This document shows, one piece after another, positions 51,738-60,633 of a stretch of 64,000 nt of DNA; the stretch's first letter is position 1; the number at the start of each line of letters is the position of its first letter. The position numbers and the translations under genes were made by a program. The notes below the pieces were generated by a model. It ran no database searches and was not told where the DNA came from. It saw nothing but the letters and a program-made list of their open reading frames with translations. Source of the stretch: Azospirillum oleiclasticum (GTDB lineage: Bacteria; Pseudomonadota; Alphaproteobacteria; Azospirillales; Azospirillaceae). The DNA is taken from NCBI RefSeq assembly GCF_013423485.1, contig NZ_JABFFR010000023.1, positions 124,001 through 188,000 on the forward strand, given 5' to 3'.

Positions 51738-51769
51738 GCAAGCCGCCATTCTGGACATGCGATGCGCAC

Positions 51770-51798
51770 TTTATACAACAGAACGGAATCGCTATCAA
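51770..51798 (-). promoter_or_regulatory. sigma70 promoter of the lipoprotein pair
   Basis: -35 TTGATA (51793-51798), 17-bp spacer, -10 TATAAA (51770-51775) on the minus strand. It is among the clearest sigma70-like promoters in the window. Confidence 0.75.
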
Positions 51799-51819
51799 CG
51801 TGCCGCACGTGGTGATAAG

Positions 51820-51845
51820 CGGGAGCGCGGAAACGCTCCCGTTTT
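51820..51845. terminator. terminator hairpin after acuI
   Basis: 8-bp perfect arms (cgggagcg / cgctcccg) with a 6-nt loop; on the plus strand it is followed by TTTT. It lies about 70 bp past the acuI stop (minus strand) and separates it from the lipoprotein promoter. Confidence 0.5.
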
Positions 51846-51911
51846 CAACCGTCATGCGATCGATGATCAGGTGGTCGGCCAGGCACTCAGACGTTGTCGG
51901 ACGTTTGTCCG

Positions 51912-52907
<996 letters not shown>

Positions 52908-53003
52908 GGCGCGTTTCTCCCGTTGGTTTTTTGGCGTGCGTTGCGGGAGAGCCTAAGCACGCGGGCGCCGGCGGGCAAGGCCCCGCCCGCCGACGCCGCT
53001 GCG

Positions 53004-54326
53004 TCAGAAGGAGATGCGCGCCTGAATGCCGACCAGATCGACGTGGTTCTCGTACTTGGCGTTCAGGGAGCCGCGGCCGGCGTTGACCCCGGTCGGGCTG
53101 GTGTCGGTCAGCTCCAGGGTGGAGTCCTGGACGAAGATGTGGGTGTAGGCGACGTCGAGCTGGATGGCGTCGGTGACCTTGTAGCCGGCGCCCACCGACA
53201 GCCAGGTGCGGTCGGCGTCGGGGATGCGCGGCGTGCGGTAGGCGTCGCTGATCGGCGACTGGTCGTAGCCGATGCCGGTGCGCAGCACCAGCCGGTCGGT
53301 CGCCTTGTAGGTGGCGCCGAGCGCGAAGAACCAGCTGTCCTTCCACTCCTCCTCGGTGGAGGAGGTGCCGAGCGCCGGGCTGCCGAAGGCGACGCGGAGT
53401 TCGCGGAAGCGCGACCAGTTCGTCCACTGCACCTCGCCCATGATGGCGAGCCGCTCGGACAGCTCGTGGTAGGCGCCGAGGCTGACCACCTCCGGCGTGG
53501 TCGTCTTGGCGGTGGCGGTCGAGCTGTTCGGCAGCACGCCGGCCAGCGACGCCGGACGGTTGCTGATGGTGATGTCGCCTTCCAGCTCGTGCGTGACCGC
53601 CGAGCGGAAGCCGAGACCGACGCGGGTCGTCGGCAGCGGCTGGTAGAGCACGCCGGCGGTGAAGCCGTAGCCGATGTCGTCGCCGACGATGTCGCTGGTC
53701 AGGTCCAGCGAGCCCGGCCGGCCGAGCCGCAGCCCGAAGTCGTTCACCTGCGACAGCTCGGCCTTCATGTACTGGACCTGGATCCCGAAACCGACCGTCA
53801 GCACCGGGTTGACCTGATAGGACATGGACGGGCCGAAATTGTAGGTGCGCAGGTCCGACCGCACGCCGTGGTAACGCCCCACCCAGTCGTAGCTGTAGTC
53901 GGTGACCAGCCCCCATGGCCCGTTGCCGGAAATGCCGAGCTTCAGGTCGTCGTTCACCGTGTAGACGAAGTAGCCCGCCGGCAGCACGGCGTCCTGCGCC
54001 CCGTCGCCCACATCCGTGCGCCCGGTGATGGTGGTGCCGCCGGCGTAGGCGGCGCGGCGGGCGCTGGCGCTTTCCAGCTTCGAATAGGGCATGATCCCGG
54101 TGAAGGTCTGGACGAACTGGTTCCCCTTCACCAGCCCCATGGTGGCGGGGTTGAAGAACATGGAGCTGGCGTCCCCGTTGCCGCCGGCGCTGATGCCGGC
54201 GAAGGAGGTGCCCTGGCCGGACACGCTCTGCTCCTTGAGCGCATAGCCCGACGCCAGCGCCGCCGACGGCAGCAACGCCGCACCGAGGACGGCGGCACCG
54301 GCGGCCACGAATTCCTTTCTATGCAT
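53004..54326 (-). CDS. fadL: FadL/OmpP1/TodX outer-membrane transporter
   Basis: A 440-residue beta-barrel for import of long-chain fatty acids or hydrocarbons. Signal peptide residues 1-26 (AGAAVLGAALLPSAALA); the mature N-terminus SGYALKEQSVSGQGTSFAG and MFFNPATMGLVKGNQF form the typical hatch domain; the end (VDLVGIQARISF) is a C-terminal beta signal ending in Phe. The ATG before HRKEF has GGGGGG eight bases upstream. A LiuR-like site lies 46 bp upstream. Confidence 0.93.
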   Translation of the reverse strand: MHRKEFVAAGAAVLGAALLPSAALASGYALKEQSVSGQGTSFAGISAGGNGDASSMFFNPATMGLVKGNQFVQTFTGIMPYSKLESASARRAAYAGGTTITGRTDVGDGAQDAVLPAGYFVYTVNDDLKLGISGNGPWGLVTDYSYDWVGRYHGVRSDLRTYNFGPSMSYQVNPVLTVGFGIQVQYMKAELSQVNDFGLRLGRPGSLDLTSDIVGDDIGYGFTAGVLYQPLPTTRVGLGFRSAVTHELEGDITISNRPASLAGVLPNSSTATAKTTTPEVVSLGAYHELSERLAIMGEVQWTNWSRFRELRVAFGSPALGTSSTEEEWKDSWFFALGATYKATDRLVLRTGIGYDQSPISDAYRTPRIPDADRTWLSVGAGYKVTDAIQLDVAYTHIFVQDSTLELTDTSPTGVNAGRGSLNAKYENHVDLVGIQARISF

Positions 54327-54371
54327 AATATTTCCCCCCAGGCGACCTGTTTGTTCGTCCCTTTCCGGACG

Positions 54372-54387
54372 TTGACGTAAACGTAAA
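54372..54387. promoter_or_regulatory. LiuR-like MerR-type site before fadL
   Basis: A 16-bp imperfect palindrome ttgacgtaaacgtaaa. From memory, the MerR-family regulator LiuR of branched-chain amino acid and fatty acid catabolism binds sites of the ACGT-N2-ACGT type. The location upstream of fadL fits. The sequence match is seen; the regulator assignment is inference. Confidence 0.5.
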
Positions 54388-54469
54388 TCACCGACCGCGG
54401 GAGAGCAATGCCCTTCCTGCAATTCGAAATGGGATTGTTGCCGTTCGGTAACGCTTGGGATGCGGACGG

Positions 54470-55276
54470 TCAGAGGAGCGGCGATACGGCCCAGAGCACC
54501 ACGCTCCGCAGCCAGTTCCCCTCGTCCGACCACACCAGCTTGGCGGTGATGGCGAGCGAGGCGAAGACGAGCATGGGGCGCACCAGCCGGGCGCCGTCGC
54601 GCATCACCATGTGGGCGCCGGCCTGGGCGCCGATGAATTGGGCCACACCCATGACCAAGCCCGCGGCCCACAGGATCTGCCCGCCCGCCATGAAGAGAAG
54701 CAGCGAGGCGATGTTGCTGGCGAAGTTCACCAGCTTGGTGTGGGCGGTCGCCTTGCGCAGGTTGAATCCCTGCAGGGTGACGAAGGCGATGGCGAGGAAG
54801 GTGCCGGTGCCCGGCCCGAAGAAGCCGTCGTAGAAGCCGATGCCCAGCCCGGCCGTCAGCGCGAATGTGCCATCGCCGATGCGCCGGTGCTGATCGAGAT
54901 TTCCGGCGGTCGGGAAGGCCAGCAGATAGACGGCGATGCCGATCAGCAGCAGCGGGATCACGTCGCGCAGGAATTCCGGGTCGCTGACCTGCAGCGCCAG
55001 GGCGCCCAGCACGGCTCCCGCCGCGGCGCAGGCGGCGACCGGGGCGACGGCCCGCGGGTCCACCTCGCCCGAGCGTACGAAGCGCAGCGCGGCGGAGAAG
55101 GATCCGAAGCTGGATTGCAGCTTGTTGGTGGCAATGGCCTGGGCGGGTGTCAGCCCGCACCACAGCAGCACGGGGATGGTCAGCAGCCCGCCGCCCCCGG
55201 CGATGGAGTCGACAAAGCCGGCCACGAGGCCGACCGCGAACAGGATGACGAGCAGGTCGCCGCTCAGCAGGTCCAT
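54470..55276 (-). CDS. TauE/SafE family membrane transporter
   Basis: A 268-residue polytopic membrane protein of the sulfite/anion exporter family. It has the N-terminal GLVAGFVDSIAGGGGLLTIP, TPAQAIATNKLQSSFGS and the second repeat GFYDGFFGPGTGTFLAIAF, ATAHTKLVNFASN. Substrates are usually sulfite or other anions. Start ATG before DLLSGD; the longer open frame upstream is poor. Confidence 0.87.
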   Translation of the reverse strand: MDLLSGDLLVILFAVGLVAGFVDSIAGGGGLLTIPVLLWCGLTPAQAIATNKLQSSFGSFSAALRFVRSGEVDPRAVAPVAACAAAGAVLGALALQVSDPEFLRDVIPLLLIGIAVYLLAFPTAGNLDQHRRIGDGTFALTAGLGIGFYDGFFGPGTGTFLAIAFVTLQGFNLRKATAHTKLVNFASNIASLLLFMAGGQILWAAGLVMGVAQFIGAQAGAHMVMRDGARLVRPMLVFASLAITAKLVWSDEGNWLRSVVLWAVSPLL

Positions 55277-55289
55277 GATGGAACGGCGT

Positions 55290-55937
55290 TCAGCCCTGTT
55301 CCGCCGCGGCGATCGCCGCGGTGAAGGCGCGAACCCCCGCCCCCGGCCCGTCCGGGTGGTTCCACACCGCACCCACCACGGCCAGGAAATCGGCGCCCGC
55401 GCGCACCAGCGGCCCGCAATTGTCCGGCGTGATGCCGCCGATGGCGACGCAGGGAACCTCCATCATCTCCGACCACCAGTCCAGGATCTCCGGCTCGGCG
55501 TGGTGGATGGCGTCCTTGGTGGTGGTGGGGAAGAAGGCGCCGAAGGCGACGTAATCGGCCCCGGCCTCCGCCGCGACCATGGCGAGGTGGCGGCTGTCGT
55601 GGCAGGTCACGCCGACGATGGCGTCGTTGCCCACCAGCTTGCGCGCCTCGCGGTAGGGGGTGTCGCTCTGGCCCACATGCACGCCGTCGCAGCCGGCGGC
55701 GCGGGCGAGGTCGGGCCGGTCGTTCAGGATGAAGGCGACGCCGCGGTCCTGGGTGATCGGGCGCAGCCGGTCGATGGCGCGGCGCAGCGTGTCGTCGTCG
55801 CAGTCCTTGAGGCGGAGCTGGACGCAGGCGACGTCGCCCGCGTCCAGCGCCTCGGCCAGCAACGGCGCGAACGCCGCCGGGTCGAGCACCGGCGGCGTCA
55901 CGAGGTACAGACGGCAGTCCGGGGCGGACACCGTCAC
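55290..55937 (-). CDS. thiE: thiamine-phosphate synthase
   Basis: A 215-residue TIM-barrel enzyme that joins hydroxymethylpyrimidine and thiazole phosphates to make thiamine phosphate. Motifs are VACVQLRLKDCDDD, FILNDRPDLARAAGCDGVHVGQ, ADYVAFGAFFPTTTK and CVAIGGITPDNCGPL. Its ATG overlaps the fba stop by 4 bp, so it is coupled to fba; the metabolic reason is not clear. Confidence 0.92.
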   Translation of the reverse strand: MTVSAPDCRLYLVTPPVLDPAAFAPLLAEALDAGDVACVQLRLKDCDDDTLRRAIDRLRPITQDRGVAFILNDRPDLARAAGCDGVHVGQSDTPYREARKLVGNDAIVGVTCHDSRHLAMVAAEAGADYVAFGAFFPTTTKDAIHHAEPEILDWWSEMMEVPCVAIGGITPDNCGPLVRAGADFLAVVGAVWNHPDGPGAGVRAFTAAIAAAEQG

Positions 55938-56863
55938 TCCTTGCCCTGGTAGATCTTCATGATGCGGTCGAGGAGCGCCAGGGCCTCCTCCTTCGGGCGC
56001 TGGAAGGCGTTGCGGCCGATGATCGAGCCGTTGCCGCCGCCGTCGCGGATGGCGCGCGCGTCATCGAACACCGCGTCCTCGCCCTTGGCGGCACCGCCGG
56101 AGAACACCACGATGCGGCGCCCGTTGAAGGAGCACTGCATGATGTGCTTCACACGGTCGGGCAGGGTGTCGATCTTGATGCCCTTGGACTCGTAGACCTT
56201 CTTGGCCTCCGCGTTCTCCAGGTGGGCGCTGGGGAGCTTCACCTTGATGATGTGGGCGCCGAGCAGGGCCGCCATGTGGGCGGCGTAGCCGATCACGTCG
56301 ACCGCCAGCTCGCCGTCCTTGGAGATGTTGCCGCCGCGCGGGTAGGACCAGATCACCGTCGCGATGCCGACCGACTTGGCCTCCGCCGACAGCTCGCGGA
56401 TCTCCTCGTACTGGTCGTACATGGCCTCGGAGCCGGGGTAGATGGTGAAGCCGATGGCCGCGCAGCCCAGCCGCAGCGCGTCCTTCACCGAGGCGGTGAC
56501 CGCCTGGTCGGCCGCTTCCTTCTGGGTCGACAGGCTGTTGGCGCTGTTCATCTTCAGGATGGTCGGGATGGCGCCGGCGAAGGTGTCGGCTCCGGCCTCC
56601 AGCGAACCCAGCGGGGCGGCGTAGGCGTTGCAGCCGGCGTCGATGGCGAGCTGGTAGTGGTAATGGGGGTCGTAGCCCGGGGGGTTCGGGGCGAAGCTGC
56701 GGGCCGGGCCGTGCTCGAAGCCCTGATCGACGGGGAGGATGACCAGCTTGCCGCTGCCGCCCAGCTTCCCTTCCATCAGGATGCGGGCCAGATTGCCCTT
56801 CACACCCGGGTTGTCGCTCTCGTAATTCGCGAGGATTTCCTTGACTCGGCGCGTGAGCTTCAT
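55934..56863 (-). CDS. fba: class I fructose-bisphosphate aldolase (DhnA/FbaB type)
   Basis: A 309-residue DhnA-family aldolase splitting fructose 1,6-bisphosphate, metal-independent through a Schiff-base Lys. It has VILPVDQGFEHGPARSFAPNP, YAAPLGSLEAGADTFAGAIP, IIKVKLPSAHLE (Lys candidates) and VVFSGGAAKGEDAVFDDARA. It supplies the glycolysis and pentose-phosphate block that also includes gap and tkt. Confidence 0.93.
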   Translation of the reverse strand: MKLTRRVKEILANYESDNPGVKGNLARILMEGKLGGSGKLVILPVDQGFEHGPARSFAPNPPGYDPHYHYQLAIDAGCNAYAAPLGSLEAGADTFAGAIPTILKMNSANSLSTQKEAADQAVTASVKDALRLGCAAIGFTIYPGSEAMYDQYEEIRELSAEAKSVGIATVIWSYPRGGNISKDGELAVDVIGYAAHMAALLGAHIIKVKLPSAHLENAEAKKVYESKGIKIDTLPDRVKHIMQCSFNGRRIVVFSGGAAKGEDAVFDDARAIRDGGGNGSIIGRNAFQRPKEEALALLDRIMKIYQGKE

Positions 56864-56982
56864 GGTGGCTCGACCCCTTGGCGGTTTTTTTGGAAAGCGG
56901 CGGTCTCATAGCCCAGCGCGCGGCGCTTTGCAACGCCGGGACGGGCGTAGGCTCCCTTTGCCGCGGGGGGCGCCCGAACGGG

Positions 56983-57408
56983 CTAACCGGTCCGCCCGAG
57001 AAGCCAGGCCCGGCAGGCCGCCGCCGCGTCGCGCCGGCCGCGCAGGTCCAGCGCGGCCGGCCTTGCGGTCAGCAGCACCGCGCCGCACGCCGCGGCGATG
57101 TCGGCCAGCCGCGCCGCCGCGTCCGCCCGCCCGGAGAACACCAGCCGGGTGACGCCCGCGGCGATGGCGCCTTGCGCGTCCCCCGCCCGGTCGTCGCAGT
57201 CGAGGATGGCGATCGCGTCCGCCGACGGGTGTGCGTCCAGCGCCCGACTCCGCAGCTCCAGCAGCCACAACGCCCCGGCGTGCGCCGAGGCCGCCGGCGC
57301 CGACAGCAGCGCCACCGCCCGCCCGGTCTCCGCCGCCGCGGACACGGCGGCCAACGCGTCGTCGAGTCCGTGCACCAGCACGGCGGGGGGCAGGGCGGGG
57401 GTGGTCAT
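56983..57408 (-). CDS. hypothetical protein with Rossmann-like pattern
   Basis: A 141-residue alanine-rich protein. The centre reads as alternating beta and alpha (ADAIAILDCDDRAGDAQGAI, GVTRLVFSGRADAAARLAD), recalling a small receiver or aldolase-barrel fragment. Two ATGs (57408, 57420) are possible starts. No confident family. It lies upstream of fba on the same strand, 119 bp away. Confidence 0.5.
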   Translation of the reverse strand: MTTPALPPAVLVHGLDDALAAVSAAAETGRAVALLSAPAASAHAGALWLLELRSRALDAHPSADAIAILDCDDRAGDAQGAIAAGVTRLVFSGRADAAARLADIAAACGAVLLTARPAALDLRGRRDAAAACRAWLLGRTG

Positions 57409-57439
57409 GGGGGTGAGCATAGCGGCGGTGGGTGGGGGC

Positions 57440-57545
57440 GTCACGCGTCGGGCCCCCCTCCCGACCTTCCCCCACTTCGCGGGGGGAGGAGGAAAAGCCC
57501 TCCCCCGTCGCAAGATGGGGGAGGGTTTGGGTGGGGGCTCAACTC
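57440..57545. repeat. REP-like palindromic intergenic element
   Basis: Cytosine- and guanine-tract palindromes, including ccctccccc (57498-57506) and gggggaggg (57517-57525), preceded by cccccacttcgcggggg. The whole lies between two minus-strand genes. The CCCTCxxC/GxxGAGGG theme recurs at 20400 and 60601. Confidence 0.65.
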
Positions 57546-57564
57546 GACAACGTCTCCGCCCCCG

Positions 57565-58152
57565 TCATCCCCGCTCCCGGCCGCGTCCCTTCGCCTCCGC
57601 TTTCGGCGCGTCGGCGGGGGCCTCCTCCGCCGGTTTGCGCGCCACGAACAGAGGGGACGGCGACAGGCGGATGACCTCGAATCCCGTCTGTTTGGAGAAG
57701 CGCTGCGCCACCCGTTCGCTGGCCTCGCTGTAGCTGCCGCCGACCACCAGCACGTCGCGCATCATGCCCCAGGCGGCGACGACGCGGGCGGGGGTGATGG
57801 AGTCGGGGATGCGGCGGATGCGGGCGGTCCAGATGACGCCGGGCCGCGGCTCCAGCCGGTCGAAGACATAATGCCGCTCCACCGGTGCCTGCCGCACCTC
57901 GGCCAGCCGCTTCTCCGCCGCGGCCAGCGCCTCGCGCGCCGCGGCGACCTCGTCGTCCAGGGCGTTCGAGCGGCGCTCCACGGCCTCGATGGAGCGCCGC
58001 GCCTCGGCGATGGCGAGTTCGGTGCTGCGCAGCTTCTCCTCATCGCCTGCGAGCTGCGACCGCGCGCCGTGCAGCCGCCGACCGCTGTAGCGGGTGACGG
58101 CGGCGCTGAAGGCGATGAGCAGGATGGTCGCGTAGATCAGGAACGGAGTCAT
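57565..58152 (-). CDS. membrane-anchored coiled-coil protein, second of a coupled pair
   Basis: A 195-residue protein: N-terminal TM (FLIYATILLIAFSAAVTRY), a coiled coil (32-90, LRSTELAIAEARRSIEAVER), a small domain with GVIWTARIRRIPDSITPARV and MMRDVLVVGGSYSEASERV, and a charged tail. Its ATG overlaps the stop of the upstream gene by 4 bp. Not recognised; likely an inner-membrane partner of that gene product. Confidence 0.72.
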   Translation of the reverse strand: MTPFLIYATILLIAFSAAVTRYSGRRLHGARSQLAGDEEKLRSTELAIAEARRSIEAVERRSNALDDEVAAAREALAAAEKRLAEVRQAPVERHYVFDRLEPRPGVIWTARIRRIPDSITPARVVAAWGMMRDVLVVGGSYSEASERVAQRFSKQTGFEVIRLSPSPLFVARKPAEEAPADAPKAEAKGRGRERG

Positions 58153-58793
58153 GCCGCCGGTTTCTGCCGTTCGGTGGCCGGCTGGCGCGGCACCCCGCGG
58201 GACGGCGCCGCCGCTTTCGTCGGCTCGGCGGCGTCCGCCGCGGTCGTGTCCGCCGGCCCCTCGGAGGTGGTGTCGGTCGCCAGGATGCGCCCGGGCACCA
58301 CACCGGCGCGGCCGTGGAAGGCGCGCTGCACATGGCCCAGCGCCGCGTCGGCGCTCTCCGCCCAGACATGCGCGACGTTGCGGTGCTGCCAGATCTCGCG
58401 GGCGAAGATCAGCCGTCGCGAATCCAGGCGGTTGAAATCCGGTGTGGTCTTGAGTTCGCAGATGTAGAGCGCGTTGCCGCCGTCGGGCTGGCCCAGCTCG
58501 TGCACCATCTCCAGCTTGTCGGCCTGGAAGGATTTGATCAGCCCCTCCACCCGCGCGCGGTCGTTGGCCAGCCGGGCCAGTTCGGTCTGCCGGCGCGTCT
58601 CGCCATCCTCCGCCACGCCGAGCTGGCGGCGCAGCTCCTCCAGCGCCGCCTTGCGGCTCTCCACCTTGCCGCCGATCTGGGACGCGCGGCCGGACACGGC
58701 CAGGAGCTTCACCGACTCCACGACGATGGTGAAGCCCAGCCCGGTGGCGCAGACCACCACGAGCCCCAGAGCGAACACATCCATCGACGCCAT
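58149..58793 (-). CDS. membrane-anchored coiled-coil protein, first of a coupled pair
   Basis: A 214-residue protein: N-terminal TM (FALGLVVVCATGLGFTIVV), a coiled coil (35-85), a small domain (ALYICELKTTPDFNRLD, IWQHRNVAHVWAESADAALG) and a low-complexity tail. ATG 58793 has GGAG about ten bases upstream; GTG 58799 and ATG 58784 are alternatives. Its overall plan mirrors the downstream gene, so the two may form a heteromer. Confidence 0.72.
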   Translation of the reverse strand: MASMDVFALGLVVVCATGLGFTIVVESVKLLAVSGRASQIGGKVESRKAALEELRRQLGVAEDGETRRQTELARLANDRARVEGLIKSFQADKLEMVHELGQPDGGNALYICELKTTPDFNRLDSRRLIFAREIWQHRNVAHVWAESADAALGHVQRAFHGRAGVVPGRILATDTTSEGPADTTAADAAEPTKAAAPSRGVPRQPATERQKPAA

Positions 58794-58887
58794 GCCCACC
58801 GCTCCGTTGGAATCAACTTAGCGAAAACTCGATCGATTCTACCCCGATTGGCGGAGAGTGCAACGCAGCGAATTGAAACGGTTCCCG

Positions 58888-59784
58888 TCAGATTGCGGCG
58901 GCCTCCTCCTGGAGCCAAGCGCGAAATGCCATCACAGCCGGAAGGTCGGAGGTGCGGTGCGGGCACACCAGATAGTAGCTGCCCAGCTCCAGCACCGGCC
59001 GGTCGAAGGGCAGCACGAGCCGGCCGGCGGCGAGATCCTCGGCGACGAACTGCAGGTCGCACAACGCCACCCCCGCCCCGCTGGCCGCTGCCCGCCAAGC
59101 CGAGTCGTCGATGTCGAAGATCAGTCCCGACTCGGGATCGACGCCCGGCACGGGGTGGGTGCGCAGCCACGCCTTCCAAGCGGTGCAGCGCGGGCTGCCG
59201 TGCAGCAACGTGTGGTGGACCAGATCCTCCGGCCGGCGCAGCGGGTTGGCCCCCTCCAGCAGGGACGGCGCGCAGGCCGGGGCGACGCGCATGGTCACCA
59301 CCGGGAACAGCCGGTCGTAGCTGACATGCAGGTGGTTGCCGTGGACGATGCCGGCGTCGAAATCCTCCCGGCTGAAATCCACCTCGTGCCAGGAGGTGGT
59401 CAGCCGCACCGCCAAATCCGGATGCCGGTCCTGGAATCGGGTCAGGCGCGGGATCAGCCAGCGCACGGCGAAGGTCGGCAGCACCTTGACCGTCAGGTCG
59501 CTGGTCGCCGGCCGCAGGGCGGCCACGGCATCGGCCAGCCGGTCGAAGCCGTCGGACAGGCGCGGCAGCAGCGCCGTTCCCTCCCGCGTCAGCTCCAGCC
59601 CGCGGTGCCCGCGGCGGAACAGCGCGACGCCCAGCACCTCCTCCAGCCCCTTCACATGGCGGCTGACGGCACCTTGCGTGACGTTCAGCTCCTCGGCCGC
59701 GCGGGTGAAGCTGAGGTGGCGTCCGGCGGCCTCGAAGGCGCGCAGCGCGTTCAGCGGCGGCAGGCGGCGGTTCGAACCGGTCAT
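58888..59784 (-). CDS. LysR-family regulator (GcvA type)
   Basis: A 298-residue LysR regulator. The HTH (LPPLNALRAFEAAGRHLSFT, AAEELNVTQGAVSRHVKGLE) is at residues 8-65; the substrate-binding domain follows (VKVLPTFAVRWLIPRLTRF, typical of GcvA). The effector is unknown. It is divergent from the small Arg-rich gene and probably controls it or a remote target. Confidence 0.9.
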   Translation of the reverse strand: MTGSNRRLPPLNALRAFEAAGRHLSFTRAAEELNVTQGAVSRHVKGLEEVLGVALFRRGHRGLELTREGTALLPRLSDGFDRLADAVAALRPATSDLTVKVLPTFAVRWLIPRLTRFQDRHPDLAVRLTTSWHEVDFSREDFDAGIVHGNHLHVSYDRLFPVVTMRVAPACAPSLLEGANPLRRPEDLVHHTLLHGSPRCTAWKAWLRTHPVPGVDPESGLIFDIDDSAWRAAASGAGVALCDLQFVAEDLAAGRLVLPFDRPVLELGSYYLVCPHRTSDLPAVMAFRAWLQEEAAAI

Positions 59785-59897
59785 GAGTTTTCCTCGGTCA
59801 ACGCCATGAGAATAACCCGTTTGCACGAGCTTGTGCGTGAGCTTAGGTCATGGCTGTGGCGCAACGCCGCGGGACCGCTGACGGAAAGGACGGGGCC

Positions 59898-60113
59898 ATG
59901 GTCGGGCTGAGGATCGCAGGGTTTTCCGGGGGTGCGCTGGCCGGTCTTCTGGAGGCGCTGGCGGAGCGGCGGCGCCGTCGGGCGACCGAGCGGGAGTTGC
60001 GGCGGCTGCTGCGCGCCGGTCCGCATCTGCTGCGCGACGCCGGGGTGGACGAGGCGACCGCCCGCCGCCTTCTGGCCCAAGGGTCATACCCACAACGTGT
60101 CTGGGAGAATTGA
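59898..60113 (+). CDS. small Arg-rich DUF1127-like protein
   Basis: A 71-residue basic protein (LAERRRRRATERELRRLLRA, PHLLRDAGVDEATARRLL), similar in layout to YjiS/DUF1127 proteins, which often end in a LLRDIG-type motif and sit next to LysR regulators. An upstream GGAAAGGACGGGG supports ATG 59898; ATG 59850 is an alternative. Confidence 0.6.
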   Translation: MVGLRIAGFSGGALAGLLEALAERRRRRATERELRRLLRAGPHLLRDAGVDEATARRLLAQGSYPQRVWEN

Positions 60114-60181
60114 GACAGGTCAAACCCCGCGGTGCCTCCTTCCGCTATGGTTGTTCCCGTGGGAATGCCGAGGGCGCGCCG

Positions 60182-60526
60182 ATGATGGACTACAAGGGCT
60201 ACAAGGCCCAGATCGACTTCGATGCCGAAGCCGGCGTGTTCGTCGGCGAGGTGATCAACACACGCGATGGCATCATCTTCACCGGCAAGTCGGTGGACGA
60301 GCTGCGGTCGGCCTTCGAGCGGGCGGTGGAGGACTACCTGGAGCTGTCGTCGGACATCGCCGCGAACACCGACCAGCCCTATTGCGGGCACATCGCCATC
60401 CGCATCCACCCGACCCTGCACCGCGCCATCGTCGCCTGCGCGCAGCGCGACGGCAAGAGCGTGAGCGCCTGGGTCGCCGACCGGCTGGCGGAGGCGACCG
60501 GCGTGTCGATGGCCCGCGCGGGCTGA
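60182..60526 (+). CDS. HicB-family antitoxin-like protein
   Basis: A 114-residue protein: an N-terminal HicB RNase-H-like part (YKAQIDFDAEAGVFVGEVIN, SVDELRSAFERAVEDYLE) and a C-terminal ribbon-helix-helix segment (HIAIRIHPTLHRAIVACAQR, SVSAWVADRLAEA). No HicA toxin gene is adjacent, so it is an orphan and may act as a repressor. It begins at the first of two adjacent ATGs. Confidence 0.87.
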   Translation: MMDYKGYKAQIDFDAEAGVFVGEVINTRDGIIFTGKSVDELRSAFERAVEDYLELSSDIAANTDQPYCGHIAIRIHPTLHRAIVACAQRDGKSVSAWVADRLAEATGVSMARAG

Positions 60527-60554
60527 GCACCGGCGTCACGGAGTCGCAGCAAAA

Positions 60555-60590
60555 GGGGCGCGTCCGCGATGGCGGGCACGCCCCTTTTTT
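60555..60590 (+). terminator. rho-independent terminator after hicB
   Basis: A GC-rich stem (ggggcgcgtccgc paired with gcgggcacgcccc) with a GATG loop, followed by TTTTTT. It lies 28 bp after the hicB-like stop. Strong canonical terminator. Confidence 0.88.
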
Positions 60591-60600
60591 GACCTGTGGG

Positions 60601-60625
60601 GCCCTCTCCCCGACGGGGAGAGGGC
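60601..60625. terminator. gap terminator palindrome
   Basis: 11-bp perfect arms (gccctctcccc / ggggagagggc) with a 3-nt loop, 8 bp past the gap stop on the minus strand. No T-run follows. It matches the CCCTCTCCC palindrome theme at 20400-20424. Confidence 0.5.
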
Positions 60626-60633
60626 CGCTCGGA

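Noticed and set aside
51885..51911. TTGTCxGAC-like motif resembling the PIN operon heptamers
   Set aside because: Only partial similarity, with no promoter around it and no matching spacing.
59785..59849. LysR binding box gcacgagcttgtgc in the LysR intergenic region
   Set aside because: The dyad has two mismatches and no anchored promoter, so it is too weak to annotate.
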